This document shows, in pieces, positions 12,049-22,350 of a stretch of 64,000 bases of DNA. The position numbers were made by a program, and so were the translations under genes. Source of the stretch: Cocos nucifera (taxonomy: Eukaryota > Streptophyta > Magnoliopsida > Arecales > Arecaceae); NCBI GenBank assembly GCA_006176705.1, contig QRFJ01000058.1, positions 866,083-930,082 of the forward strand. The letters run 5' to 3'. The notes under the pieces were generated by a model. It was given only the letters and a program-made list of their open reading frames with translations, was not told the DNA's origin and searched no databases. The stretch's first letter is position 1. Every line of letters starts with the position of its first letter.

Positions 12049-12963
12049 GATCCTTGGTATGGAAATCATTGGAGATAGAACCAAGTGGCTGCTGCATCTA
12101 TCTCAAGTAGGATATATCAAAATGGTCTTAGAGAGATTTGGAATGAAAGAGGCTAAATTGACTGAGCTGCCACTAGCCGAGCATGTTAGACTCTCTAAGA
12201 TCTTGTCACCACAAACTGAGATGAAGGTTCAAGAGATGGAAAAGATTTCATATATTTCTAGTGTGAAAAGTATTATGTACTCTATCATATGTTGTAGGCC
12301 GAATTTAATCCATGCATTGAGTTAAGTGAGCAGGTTTCTGGCTCAACCTGGAAAGGAGCACTAGAGAGTACTGAAGAGTATCTTTAGATACTCGGCAGGT
12401 TTAGTTGGGATCGGCATCTGCTATAGTCAGCGAAAAGGTGCTAAGGAACATCCTAACATGTTTAAGGAGGCTCAAGGGCTAATAGAGAAATTTGTAGATG
12501 CAAATTTTGGTGGAGATGTGGATGCTCGATGCTTGACTATAGATTTTGTATTCAGCTTGTATGAAGGTCCAGTCTCATAGAGATTATGCTTGAACCAATT
12601 ACAGCCTTGTTCACTACTAAAATGGAGTACATTGGCATCATGAAGGTAGCGAAGAAAGCTCTATGGTTGAAGGGCTTGGTGCTAGAGATAAAATTTTCAT
12701 AGGATGCAATTAGGATGCATTACGATAGCCAAAGTGCTTTATTGCTAGCACAGAATTCTGTGTATCATGCGAGAATCAAGCACATTGATATCAGATACCA
12801 TAGGATCAGAGAGCTAGTGGAGGATGGTGAAGTGGAGCTGGTGAAGGTTCACACTAAGAAAAATCCAACTGATGTGCTCATAAAGGTACTTCCACGGAAT
12901 AACTTTTATAATTGCATGGTATTAATGGGATTGTCGGATAGAGTTGAGTTCACAAGAACTTGA
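12049..12963 (+). pseudogene. Copia RT end and RNase H of element F
   Basis: RT end at 12059-12325: SQVGYIKMVLERFGMKEAKL, a PL.EHVRLSKI segment, then YISSVKSIMYSIICCRPNLI. Stops and indels follow through the early RNase H. The RNase H tail is open at 12715-12963: LHYDSQSALLLAQ-like start, HARIKHIDIRYHRIRELVED, then HTKKNPTDVLIKVLP. This is the region that contacts the hybrid and closes pol before the polypurine tract. It is a fragment, not functional. Confidence 0.85.
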
Positions 12964-12970
12964 AAGCACC

Positions 12971-12981
12971 AAGATGGAGAT
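12971..12981 (+). promoter_or_regulatory. Polypurine tract of element F
   Basis: aagatggagat immediately before TGTGAG. It is identical in sequence to the minus-strand tract of element C at 44426-44436. Confidence 0.75.
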
Positions 12982-13809
12982 TGTGAGCTCAGGTATGGTG
13001 CTCTCAAGCCTTGAAAGCAGGTGGAAAGAGTGCAAGAAGCGAATGGAATCAATCGTTGAAAAGCTTTGGTGAGTGCTTTAGAAGAGCTGGCTTAGATTCT
13101 GTCAGAAGAGCTAGTTCGAGCAGCAAAAGAGCCAGCTCGAGCTGAAGATGAGCAAGCTCAAATTCTGAGAGCATTGGCTCAAGCAGAAGTCTAGAAAGTA
13201 TATCAGATTGATACACTGGAAGAGCTGGCTCGATTTCTATTAGAGCCAGCTCGAGTGAAAGCCGAGTCGGCTCGAACCCTGAGAGAGCCGGCTCGAGTGG
13301 TAGAACAGAAAGGGATGATTTGGGCTCTTGTAGGAGACATCATCATCAAGCCAACCCGATTGCTGACTGTGCCAGTTCGAGCAGTGAACAGAATAAAACA
13401 TAGTTTCTATTCTGGCATGGGATTGAGTTTGATCCTAGGGACTTAGGGCCTTGGTTTGTAAGATCCTAGGGAGGATAACCTATGGATTGGACTAAAATTT
13501 GTCTAATGGGTGTGTGCATGAGAGACTTGGATATACATGGGCTCGATTAGTGCATCACATTAAGTTAGCTAGGAGAGTTTTTTAGGTTGGATCTTATTTG
13601 ATCAGGTATATATACTATGCACTAAGTTTTGTAATCTAAGCATGGAATCAATAAAAGTCTTTTTTTTCTAAAAATCTTGCTTCCTCTCTCATTCTCTTCC
13701 TTCTCTCCATGCCTAGGGTTTGCTAGGGTTTCAATAGAATGGCCATCCCTTTTCTCAAATTCTTATTGCTATTTCTGCAATCATCTAGTAGCAAGGATTG
13801 TTCCCAATA
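12982..13809 (+). repeat. LTR of element F
   Basis: This 828-bp LTR begins TGTGAGCTC and ends GTTCCCAATA (a CA end decayed to TA). It contains an array of GAGCC(A/G)GCTCGA words at 13085-13300, a TATA box at about 13607-13614 (tatatata) and an aataaaag polyadenylation-like site near 13650 followed by a T-run. The small ORF at 13255-13446 is inside the array and is not a gene. Confidence 0.8.
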
Positions 13810-13810
13810 G

Positions 13811-13824
13811 ATTGGTATTAGAGC
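13811..13824 (+). promoter_or_regulatory. PBS-like site right of the F LTR
   Basis: attggtattagagc, one change from the copia PBS, lies one base after the LTR. A PBS belongs after a 5' LTR, but this LTR already has RNase H and a polypurine tract on its left. The site abuts a truncated LTR of element E near 13836. Confidence 0.65.
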
Positions 13825-13835
13825 GGCCATCTGGT

Positions 13836-13918
13836 TACAATAGATAGTTAGTTAGTAAAGCTGACTATCGCTTGTCGTTCAGATGCCAAATCAGGATGCT
13901 GAGTTAATGATCCCAATA
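13836..13918 (-). repeat. Truncated 3' LTR of element E
   Basis: About 83 bp matching the outer end of the 5' LTR at 54540-54623 (both carry gttagt..gtaaagctgac, then gatgcca.atcag.atgctgagttaatg). The rest is missing and replaced by element F. A polypurine tract (minus GAGAGTGGGAGGTAAC, about 13919-13934) abuts it. Confidence 0.8.
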
Positions 13919-13953
13919 GTTACCTCCCACTCTCGAGTTCAAAGTGATGGAGA

Positions 13954-13971
13954 CACGTGGCTTGCCACGTG
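13954..13971. promoter_or_regulatory. Paired G-box palindrome
   Basis: CACGTGGC and GCCACGTG are arranged as a perfect inverted repeat around TT. Each arm holds CACGTG followed by GC, the core bound by plant bZIP (ABRE) and bHLH factors. It lies about 440 bp upstream of the TATA box of the antisense gene and also in the 3' region of element E. Function is inferred from the motif only. Confidence 0.5.
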
Positions 13972-14413
13972 GTCCGATATTTTGAATGATGAGAGTCTTC
14001 ATTAATTACCTTAAGCTTCAATTTGGTGGCTACTCTTCTTTCGACATTAATGATTGTCTCGTAAATCAAGAGACACCTAGCTACTCTGATGATCGTGCAA
14101 CAAAAAATTATTAGCACATTTTGTGAGAAAGATCTTCATCATTTTATCACCCCAATGATCGTGCTATCATCATTAGTATGATCAGATCAAAAAAATGATT
14201 TGACAGTCTGACAATCTGGTTGGTTCAATCCGATGATGCCACATGTCATGTCGCTCTTGGTCGTCGGCCGTTCTCATGGATTGTGATGTCGTGGCATAAT
14301 CTAAGCACAAGTGCGTTAAAACATCCGAATATCCATTGGTTCAGATTCTGCTAGGTGTCAGAAATCTAGGTGACCTTATTTTTATAGAAATAATCTTGGC
14401 TGTCAATGGTTCC

Positions 14414-14423
14414 TATATATATA
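14414..14423 (+). promoter_or_regulatory. TATA box of the antisense gene
   Basis: TATATATATA lies 170 bp before the first ATG (14596) of the antisense gene, a normal plant distance allowing for a 5' UTR. No other coding region starts nearby. Confidence 0.5.
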
Positions 14424-14595
14424 GGACCACTGTTGCTTTCCTTGAGCTTTTTACCATGATTTTGAGTCTCTATTGGTGTTTTGGGTCCTTCTTCTTTTGC
14501 TTTCACTATTTTTCTGAGTTTTCCTCCTATTCTTTAGGTTAGGTTTCTTCTTTCCCTCTCTTTTTATTTCTTTAGAGTTTTCATTAGCTTTCATA

Positions 14596-17060
14596 ATGGC
14601 TGATAGAGGTAGGGGTAGATCCATAGGAGGTAGTGGCCGACCGTCTGTTCCGATGGTCATTTTTTCTCTTGGTCCAGTAGCGGAGGTTTCTTTGCTATTG
14701 GCTTCCATTGTTGATTGGGTCGAAAAATAGTACAGAGTCTTGGAGCAGTTCCAGTTTTTCACCTCTGGCTTAGATGGTCGGGTAACCTCTCCACAGATCA
14801 GTCAGATGGTATTTTATGTTGAAAACCTTAGGTCGGGCCTCTGATTTTTGGTCCCAAAGTTTTTTGGAATGTCCTGGACTATTATCAGGTTTGTCCGATG
14901 TAACTCGCATCGTACTTTATTCAATTTTTAGTTTCCTTTGCCCTCTTGTGTCATTCTATTTCGACCACTTCTCGTCTTTCTTTATTTCATCCTTTCTTTA
15001 TTCTTCGTCCCCATCCAAAAGCCGATGGCTAGTGGATGCTCACCCTGAGGAAGGGGCTCTCCTTCATTTTCGATCTTCCATCATCCATGCATGATTGGGA
15101 GACTCAGTTCTTTTTTGTATCGTTCACTCCCCCTTGGGGTTTTTCTTTCATTTGGGGGGCTCAAAATTCCATCTCAAACAACAACAATCGGGTTGACCCA
15201 GCTGATCTAGAAGACTTCCTAAAGCTGAAGGACATGGAAGTCCTGACGTAGAGGGAGCTGCTAATCGATCAGATTTTGTACGATGCTGATCTCGGTCCAG
15301 CACCGATTGCTAGTATGATCCGACATACCAATTAGGATTTGCTTTTCTTTTATTTAATTTTTCTTTCTTTTCATTTTTGTTTGTAGCTATGCGCCCTCCA
15401 TCTTCTCTTTCAATGAATGACATTCATCGATATGTGGGGAAGCGGAAATCGGGCACTGGTGAAGGGTCATCAAGGGTGGCAAAGAAGAAGAACTCTGATG
15501 CACTGGTGGTAGCAGCAGCAGAACAGACCAACTTACCATTGGTCAGGGTTGGAACGACCAATGTTCCATCGATCGAGGTCCCTATTTCAGTGGGAGAGGC
15601 GGTCATCACTTTGGTGGCTCCTACTCTGGCTCTAAATGTATCGGTGGGAATTCTGCCAATTGTTGAGTAGTAGGATGATGATGTGGTCGTCATTGAAGCT
15701 TCGACCATCCCTGCTAAGCCAGTTATATCTCGGGCACCATCAATGCCTAGGTTGGATCAGAGGAGCAGCGGCCAATGGTGACTCAAGTTTCTCCATCGCT
15801 AGATTGGATGTCAGCTCCAGTAGAGAGGCCTCCTAGTCAACAACATGGAAAAGCTTCGACCACTTCTACTGGTATTTTGGTCCTGATGAAAAGTCGGACC
15901 CCAGTGATTCTTTGGAATTTGTTAACATTCAGATCCTAGTCGGGGAGTCTGCCTTGCAGAACTTGGTGCTAGTAAGGCACTTGATTGAGGCTATCCTTCT
16001 CCCAGCCGACAAATGGATCTAGAAGAACCGAACCTAGCTGAGATTTTTTCTTCCTTTTACTCTGCAATGATTTCGATAAGTCAGTTTTTTTTTTTACTTT
16101 GACTTTTCTTCATTATACTAATTTGCTTTTCTTTTCAGGTAGCCCATGATGTGTCCATGTTGGATAAAGGGTTCCAAGCCTATGTCGACACTCGTAAGAA
16201 GTGGTTGGATCAGATGGCGATGGTCATTGTAGAGAGGGATGCCGCCCATAAGCGTCTTCAAGCCATCTCCAATAAAGAAAAGGAGATGGAATAGCAGGAG
16301 AAAGGATTCAGAGAAGAGAACTCCCAACTCAAGGCCGAGTTGGAGTTGGCATAAGCCAATTTAGAGTTAGTGAATAACGATCTTGATTCAGTGCACTTCA
16401 AATTAGGGGTCATACGATCTGAGCTAGCATTGGTCCATGCCGATAAAGAGATGGTCGAATGGATCATCGAGACTCAAGAGTCTTAGATTTGAAGGAAGAG
16501 ATATAAAGCCAATTGGCTCTAGAAGGAATGGGACAACTGCCTCGAGGAACTGGAGGAGGAGCGAAAGAAATCAAAGTCTTTCAAAGCTGAAGTAGCATTG
16601 GTCCGGGCGTCTTTGAGTCGAGTGAAGGAGCAGACACTAGAGGAGTTCCAAAGATTGGAAGGCTTCAAAGAAGAACTCCCTATAGCTAGCCATCTCACTT
16701 ATCTGATCGGGTATGAAGATGGTAGGGATGCAGTTGGTTGAGTGTACCCTGCTTGGATCTGAGCCACATCGCCCTTTTTGATTTTGATGGAGAAGAGATT
16801 GATGAGGAGGATGAGTCAGCAAAAACCACTCCGACTATAGATGCTCCAATCGGGGAAGCGATTCTGATCGAATCTATGTTGGCAACTGAAGAGCCCACTC
16901 CAGCTTTGGAAGGGACTATCCTAGAGCCTCCTCTGACTGGAGAAGAAATGGTATCGATGATGGCGATCATTGATGTAGTTGCTGTAGATTTCTATCATTG
17001 TTGGATTTGTAGATTATTTTCTTTTCATTTTTTGTTGTCGGATAGGTCCGACCTTTGTAA
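14596..17060 (+). pseudogene. Antisense ORF gene of element E (Tat type)
   Basis: Read on the plus strand, against the element. It starts MADRGRGRSIGGSGRPSVP. A middle block near 15080-15260 reads SSMHDWETQFFFVSF, PWGFSF, then LEDFLKLKDMEVLT, resembling the hypothetical proteins carried antisense by plant Tat gypsy elements. A basic low-complexity part follows (15377-15670, YVGKRKSGTGEGSS), then a coiled-coil region (16140-16490, ERDAAHKRLQAISNKEKEME, later ENSQLKAELELA) and an acidic tail (16780-16990, FDFDGEEIDEEDES). Stops (for example near 14728 and 15250) and frame changes break it. Function unknown. It is not a host gene, being bounded by the E integrase and E 3' LTR. Confidence 0.7.
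16076..16138 (+). other. Intron-like segment in the antisense gene
   Basis: A long pyrimidine tract ends in tgcttttcttttcag directly before coiled-coil coding sequence (GTAGCCCATGATG). The upstream side has ATAAGT where GTAAGT would be the donor, suggesting a donor decayed by one G-to-A change. A second acceptor-like tttgtttgtag occurs near 15387, before ATGCGCCCTCC. Donor positions are uncertain. Confidence 0.45.
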
Positions 17061-17685
17061 TCTGGCTTCGATCGAATTTTGTAAAAACTTTCACTTGAAT
17101 GAAAAACAATTTTTTTTTTACATATTGTCCTCCTTTTGTTGTGTTGAATGTCGAGAAACTCTTAAGTGTTGAAAATTTTCTATGTATTGAAAATTTTTCT
17201 ATGTAGATCAGTGATAGAAGGTTAAATCAAAGTATGTCGTTTAAACGAATATTAATCGATTGGATTTAGACATAAAACTCTTTTATGTTTGATAAATAGG
17301 GTAAGCTGAATATCCTTCGACTGACCAAAGACAAGTCAGTGTATTCCCACTAAAATAACGTGGGCGTTAAGTTTCGCTCAATCTTGATTGAGTCGGCATA
17401 ATGTTTTACTTAGCCATAGCTAAGTTTGTATATTCCACTAAGCCATAGCTTAGTCGGCATGATGTTGAATCATTTGATTCTTAGTCGGCCGTTGACATAC
17501 TTTCGATCATAAGTTGTCGGGCTACGAAGCTATCATTTGGTGATCGATTATAAGTAAGAAATGCGAGTCTTTCGACTATTTAGTGAGAAGTGATCATTTT
17601 GAACAACATATCATCGATCATTTACAACTTAGTCACATCGAAGGGATGAAATCCGATCATTTTATTATAGTAAGCTTGGACAACT
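17061..17685. other. Non-coding spacer of element E between antisense gene and integrase
   Basis: No coding potential. It is probably the 3' UTR region of the antisense gene: T-rich near 17108, and two related near-palindromic words, ttagccatagctaa and taagccatagctta, at about 17420-17455. The two genes converge here. Confidence 0.5.
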
Positions 17686-18800
17686 TTATTGATAGTATAT
17701 TTTTAAATTATCTGAGTTCCAAGTTTGTGGAGTAATTGTTCCATCAAGAGTCTCTAGTCGGTATGCACCCAGTCGAAGAGTCTCGATCATCCTGTTAGGC
17801 CCTTCCGAATTTGGAGATAGTTTTTCTTGATCTAGAGGTTTTGAAACTTTTGCTTTTCTAAAAACTAAGTATCCAGGAAGAAATATCTTTGACTTGACCT
17901 TCACATTGTAATATCGGGCGACTCTCTGTAGGTATGCAGTCATTCAAATTTGAGCTTCGTGCCGAACTTCAGGGAGCAAATCTAAGTCGGCTCTTCTTGC
18001 CTCGAAATTGCTTGGTTCAGCATAATGCTCAACTCTCATGGATGGAACACTGATTTCTATCTAGATTACTACCTTAGTTCCATATGCTGAGTTGAATGGT
18101 GACTCTTTCGTTGGAATTCAAGGGGTTGTCCGATATGCCCATAAGACTGAATGGAGCTCCTCTACCCAAAGACCTTTTGCTTCATTCAATCGTGTCTTAA
18201 GTCCATATAGAATTATCCGATTCATAACTTCTACTTCACCATTAGATTGGGGGTGGCTGATAGATGTTAATTTGTATGTAATGTAAAATTTTGCACAAAA
18301 ATCTCTGAAGTTTTGATTGTCAAACTGATGATCATTATCAGTGATGATGGTGTGCAGCAATCCAAATCGATATATGATCAACTTTTGAATGAAATCTTCT
18401 ATTTTGCTTTCAGTGATTTGTGCCAATAGTTTGGCTTCTATCTATTTGGTGAAGTAATCCACTATAACCATCAAAAATTTTCTTTGATCGAATGCTAGAG
18501 GGAAAGGAACAAGGATGTCCATTCTCCATTATGTAAATGGCCATGGTGTGATGATGGATGTCAGTTGGCTTGTCGGTTGATGTTGAATGCTGACATATTT
18601 TTGACATGGATCACACCTTCAGATAAGATTGGCTTCATCTTTCTTCATGGACTTCTCGAAGGGTATAGTCAGCATCGGTCGGCCCCAAGCATTTAAGCAA
18701 TGGAAGGGAAAATGATCTCTTGTAGAGATGTCTGTTCATCAGAATGTATTATAAGACGGTCCATTTGAGTCATTTTGCTTTCGATGGGTCCTCAGATAAT
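17686..18800 (-). pseudogene. Gypsy integrase of element E
   Basis: This enzyme would insert the DNA copy. From the right: ILSEDPSKAK and a KRSFSLPLLKCLGP-like segment (18650-18800), a CQKY zinc-finger remnant, a WRMDILVPFPLAFDQRKFLM core start with the first Asp (about 18480-18560), IITDNDHQFDNQNFRDF with the second Asp (18300-18360), and HPQSNGEVEVMNR with the Glu (18210-18250). The C-terminal domain follows (17686-17943, FLPGYLVFRK, then GPNRMIE, ending QTWNSDNLKIYY). Frames shift at about 18410-18430. The DDE residues remain but the gene is broken. Confidence 0.85.
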
Positions 18801-18805
18801 ATTCC

Positions 18806-19096
18806 TATTGAAATAATTGGTACTGCTTTGATACCAATTATTATGCTTATGGCTGCTCGGAACCAGAGTCGTAGATCCAATCTCTTGTGTGAACCTAGGT
18901 GTTAATCCAAAAATATGAAGAAAAATAAAAGTTGATGGTGGCACCTAGGGTTTGGCATTGAAACCAGAGAGAAAAGAAAGAAGAGAGTTAGGGAGAAAAG
19001 CTCTATATTGATTTCACTTACTATAAATATTACAATACCTAGGTTTATATATCCTAGAATTTCTGCTATACCACATGAACCCTAATAAATCCAAAC
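18806..19096 (-). repeat. 3' LTR of element C, left part
   Basis: Starts tattgaaataatt (TGTTGGAACAAT decayed) and aligns with 46066-46366. A minus-strand TATA box lies at about 19045-19052 (tttatata on the plus strand). Interrupted by element A after caaac (19092-19096) and resumed at 43793. Confidence 0.78.
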
Positions 19097-21836
19097 TAAA
19101 GAAAATAGTGCAGGGTTTGCCATGTTACTTTCGAAAAATATTTTAAAAATAGCAATGATGTGGTAGAAAATAATTAATCTAATTAATATTCTACTAATCA
19201 TACTAAATTATTTAATCCTACACATTAGGATCTAAACATAATATGCATGCATACATCAATAGATCTGAAAATAAAATTATATAATAAACTATTTACTACA
19301 TCTACGTGTTCAGAATACAATACCTTTTTGTAGATAGTCGATCACTGCAATCTAAATTCATCAAATAATATTCTAGTATCACATCACAGCTACACATATG
19401 TTCGGCCTTACGATTGATCCACATGGAGCTCCTGATCTCGATCAGCCCCACTAGAGTGCTAGCTCCTCGTCGGAGCCTTCGATGGCTGATCATGATCGAT
19501 CTGATTGATTGTATACATTCTTCACTTTAAGATATTCTAAAAAATTAGAACATAAATATTGGAGGATGATGAAGATGTGTTTCAAATTTGGTGGTGATCC
19601 GATACTCACAGCACTCGATCTGTCCATCCGAACTTAGATTTCCAAATCTAGGATTTCACTCGGCCCAAAAATTCTGACATACTAAAAATCCTATCACACC
19701 CTCTCTATATAGAATTTTTCTATGAAATAAGTTTTTATAGAAAGATAACTTATATATATATAATCTGTATTTAGATCATATCTAAAAATAGGATATCCTT
19801 AGAGGTGAAAATCATAAGAGAAGAGAGGCAAAAAGGAAAAGAAAAGTGCTATAGGATCCTATTCACCTTCACTCTAAGATTTTTTTTGCCTAGAAATGAT
19901 GCCAAAACACTTTAAACTTTTTACCATGTAATTCTAACCCCTTCTCATACATGCACAAAAATTTTCATAATTTATTGATATGAATACCATGGAAAAACTG
20001 CATAGAAAATGATAAGGATCGAGTGGTAAAGAGGTTTTAACTACTCACTTGATTTCAAAAATCAAATGAGCCTCTTATCCTTATCCAATGCCCCCTCCAT
20101 TGTGTTTAACACACAGAAGGACTATCCTTCTACATGCATATTTTTATTTCTTAAAAAATATTTGATAAATAAAAGGAAGGGCGTGGGAAGCATAGTGGAA
20201 AAGTCAAAAATGCTGGGCACATGGGAGAATTTGAATTTAAACTTCATTTGACTTGGTCCTAATTGATTTCAACCAAATCAATTAATTTAGATCTAATTAA
20301 ACTAGATTAAATCCAATCAAATTAGGCTTAGCCTAATCCAATAAAATTTTAATCAAATTAGAAATTAATTAGATCTACGTTCTGATCAAATCAGGGTCAA
20401 AACTCCCATAGCGATTAGGTCATCTCATGACCTAATCGGATCAAATCCAATCAAATCAAATTCAATCAAACTTGATCGAATCCTCATCGCTCAATCAAAT
20501 TGAGCTAATCAATAATTAAATTATTAATTAATCCTCTAAAAAATATCGAAGTCCAAATCGAATGGATTACTGGGCAACAGAGTCCTATCAACATGAAACT
20601 ATTTAAGAGTCCTAAATCAATGGAACTCTTAAACCCAGTATCCCAAATGAATCAAACTCATGATCATAGAGTCTCAGACTAGTGGAACTCTTGATCAGAG
20701 AGTTTCAGATGAGTAGGACTTAGAGTCTCAGTCCAGTAGGACTCTTGATCATAGAGTTTCAGTCCAGTAGGACTCTTGACCATAGTGTTCTAGATTATCA
20801 GGACTCATGATCAGAGAGTCCCAAATAAGTAAGACTCTTGGTCATAGAGTTTCAGTCTAGTGGGACTCTTGACCACAGAGTCTCAGACCAATGGGACTCT
20901 TCATCAATCATCAGGTAGAAACTCCTAATGTGTGTGATCCCGCAGGTTCGAACTTAAGCCGATAGCATAGAAACCAATTTCTATACTAATCAAAGTGACC
21001 ATCTAGAAATGGTATCCGATATCCTGATAGGTCGAATAATCACAATCATAACATTCAGAACCTATGCGAATATGGTTATTGTATAATTCAGCCCTATGAC
21101 CTCTGTGTAATAGATGACTCAGGGTTAGACTGTTAACCGTAGAAAATACATCCATATCATATCTTAAAGCAATTAGTCTCATGACTCCTCACTAAGACTA
21201 CCCTGATTAAGATTTTGCTAAATTAAAATATAATTGAACACAGCTCCTAAAATTAGGAGTGATTAATCCCATCTTGATACACGCACTGACTCCATAAGTA
21301 CTTGACTGTGCCCAAAAATCTTCCGACACTGAATTAAAAATTCAGATAGTCCAACACCAAAATACAGTGAGTTGCTTGAAAGTCACCATGATGATCTCAG
21401 GTTAGAGGATCATTTATACCCATATTCCATCGAAGCTAATCTTGACAGAAGAAAAGCCCCAGAGTTGGTCACGTTTAGTGCAGATGTATTCATATATCTC
21501 ACTTGCATGCCATATTAGTGTCTCAACACTCTTTGGTTATAGGGATAACCAACCTATATGGCACACAACAACCTATACTTGATAAACGTTGTCGTCCTAA
21601 GTAATAATGTATCATTTGGTCATAAACTATTTAAGAACTAAATGACAAATCCTCCTTTGTCGAATCTAGATAGTCCTAAGAACTTCATCACAACATAGGA
21701 GTTCATTAGAAGATAATAGAATTTATGATGAAGAATGCCAAAATAATTTTTATTAATTTATAATTCATATATAATTATAAATATATGGTCCAATCGTCAA
21801 CAGACTGATGATTGGCTTTGGGACACATTTACAACA
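19097..21836 (-). repeat. 3' LTR of element A
   Basis: This 2.74 kb LTR starts taaagaaaatag (TG changed to TA) and ends cacatttacaaca. It is homologous over its length to 41028-43787. It holds a minisatellite at about 20580-20910. The small ORFs in it (19302-19493, 20066-20251) are not supported as genes. Confidence 0.9.
20580..20910. repeat. 31-bp minisatellite in the A 3' LTR
   Basis: About ten imperfect units of the type agagtctcagtccagtagg followed by actcttgatcat, alternating over roughly 330 bp. The same array is at 42530-42860 in the other LTR with different unit substitutions. Confidence 0.8.
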
Positions 21837-21850
21837 ATCTCCCACTTGGA
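21837..21850 (-). promoter_or_regulatory. Polypurine tract of element A
   Basis: The minus strand reads TCCAAGTGGGAGAT directly before the 3' LTR start TGTTGTAAATG. The same tract type occurs before the 3' LTR of B. Confidence 0.85.
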
Positions 21851-22350
21851 CTAAAGCCAATCGATGCAGTATCTAATACCTATCTTCGACTTAAAGTTGT
21901 CGAACTCCTTCACCATAATAGCTTTAGTGAATGGATCGACCAGGTTCTTCTTTTCGTTGATCTTTTGAAGGTCAACATTATCTCGATCCATAATCTCTCG
22001 GATAAGATAATAGTGGTGCAGAATATGCTTCGTCTGCTGGTGTGCCTTTGGTTCCTTCGCCTGAGCAATGGCTTTAGAGTTGTCGCAATAGAGCAAAATT
22101 GGACCATTAAGGAAGGATGCTACTTCGAGCTCAGTGATGAATTTTCTTGGCCACACCGCTTCTTTGGCAGCATCTGATGTAGCAACATACTTTGCCTCAC
22201 ATGCTGAATCGATTATAGTATGTTGCTTGAAACTCTTCCTGCAGACAGCCTCACCATTAAGGGTAAATATGTATCCCAACACACTCTTGCTATCATCATG
22301 ATCAGACTGAAAACTAGAGTCTGTGAATCCCACAAGTTTTAAGTCTGATT
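21851..22350 (-). pseudogene. Copia RNase H of element A
   Basis: Open at 21851-22333. It shows GFTDSSFQSDHDDSKSVLGY (first catalytic Asp), SACEAKYVATSDAAKEAVW (Glu block, EAEY changed to EAKY), ILLYCDNSKAIAQAKEPKAH (Asp block), HILHHYYLIREIMDRDNVDL and NLVDPFTKAI, ending GIRYCIDWL just before the polypurine tract. This is nearly the full family length and serves as a reference for the deletion in element B. Confidence 0.85.

Larger units (their letters stand above)
7927..12975. repeat. Right copy of the 5 kb duplicated segment
   Basis: Partner of 1-4990. This copy has longer open frames (for example 12059-12325 and 12715-12963, broken in the left copy), so it is the better version of the sequence. 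It continues past the duplication into the element F polypurine tract and LTR. Confidence 0.93.
12049..13834 (+). mobile_element. Element F: 3' part of a plus-strand copia element
   Basis: Contains the end of RT, RNase H, a polypurine tract and an LTR, followed by a PBS-like site. Its 5' part is not visible because element G and the duplication junction lie upstream. The polypurine tract (aagatggagat) and LTR ends resemble element C, so F and C belong to one broader family in opposite orientation. Confidence 0.75.

Noticed and set aside
13446..13810. Host promoter upstream of 13600 (TATA and polyadenylation-like signals)
   Set aside because: These lie at the expected places inside the F LTR and are better explained as LTR signals.
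16738..17172. 144-codon plus-strand ORF as an independent host gene
   Set aside because: It is the acidic tail of the antisense gene within element E and sits in frame context with the upstream coiled-coil exon.
20580..20910. CRISPR-like spaced repeats
   Set aside because: Units are contiguous and degenerate with no unique spacers of constant length. It is a minisatellite inside an LTR of a plant element.
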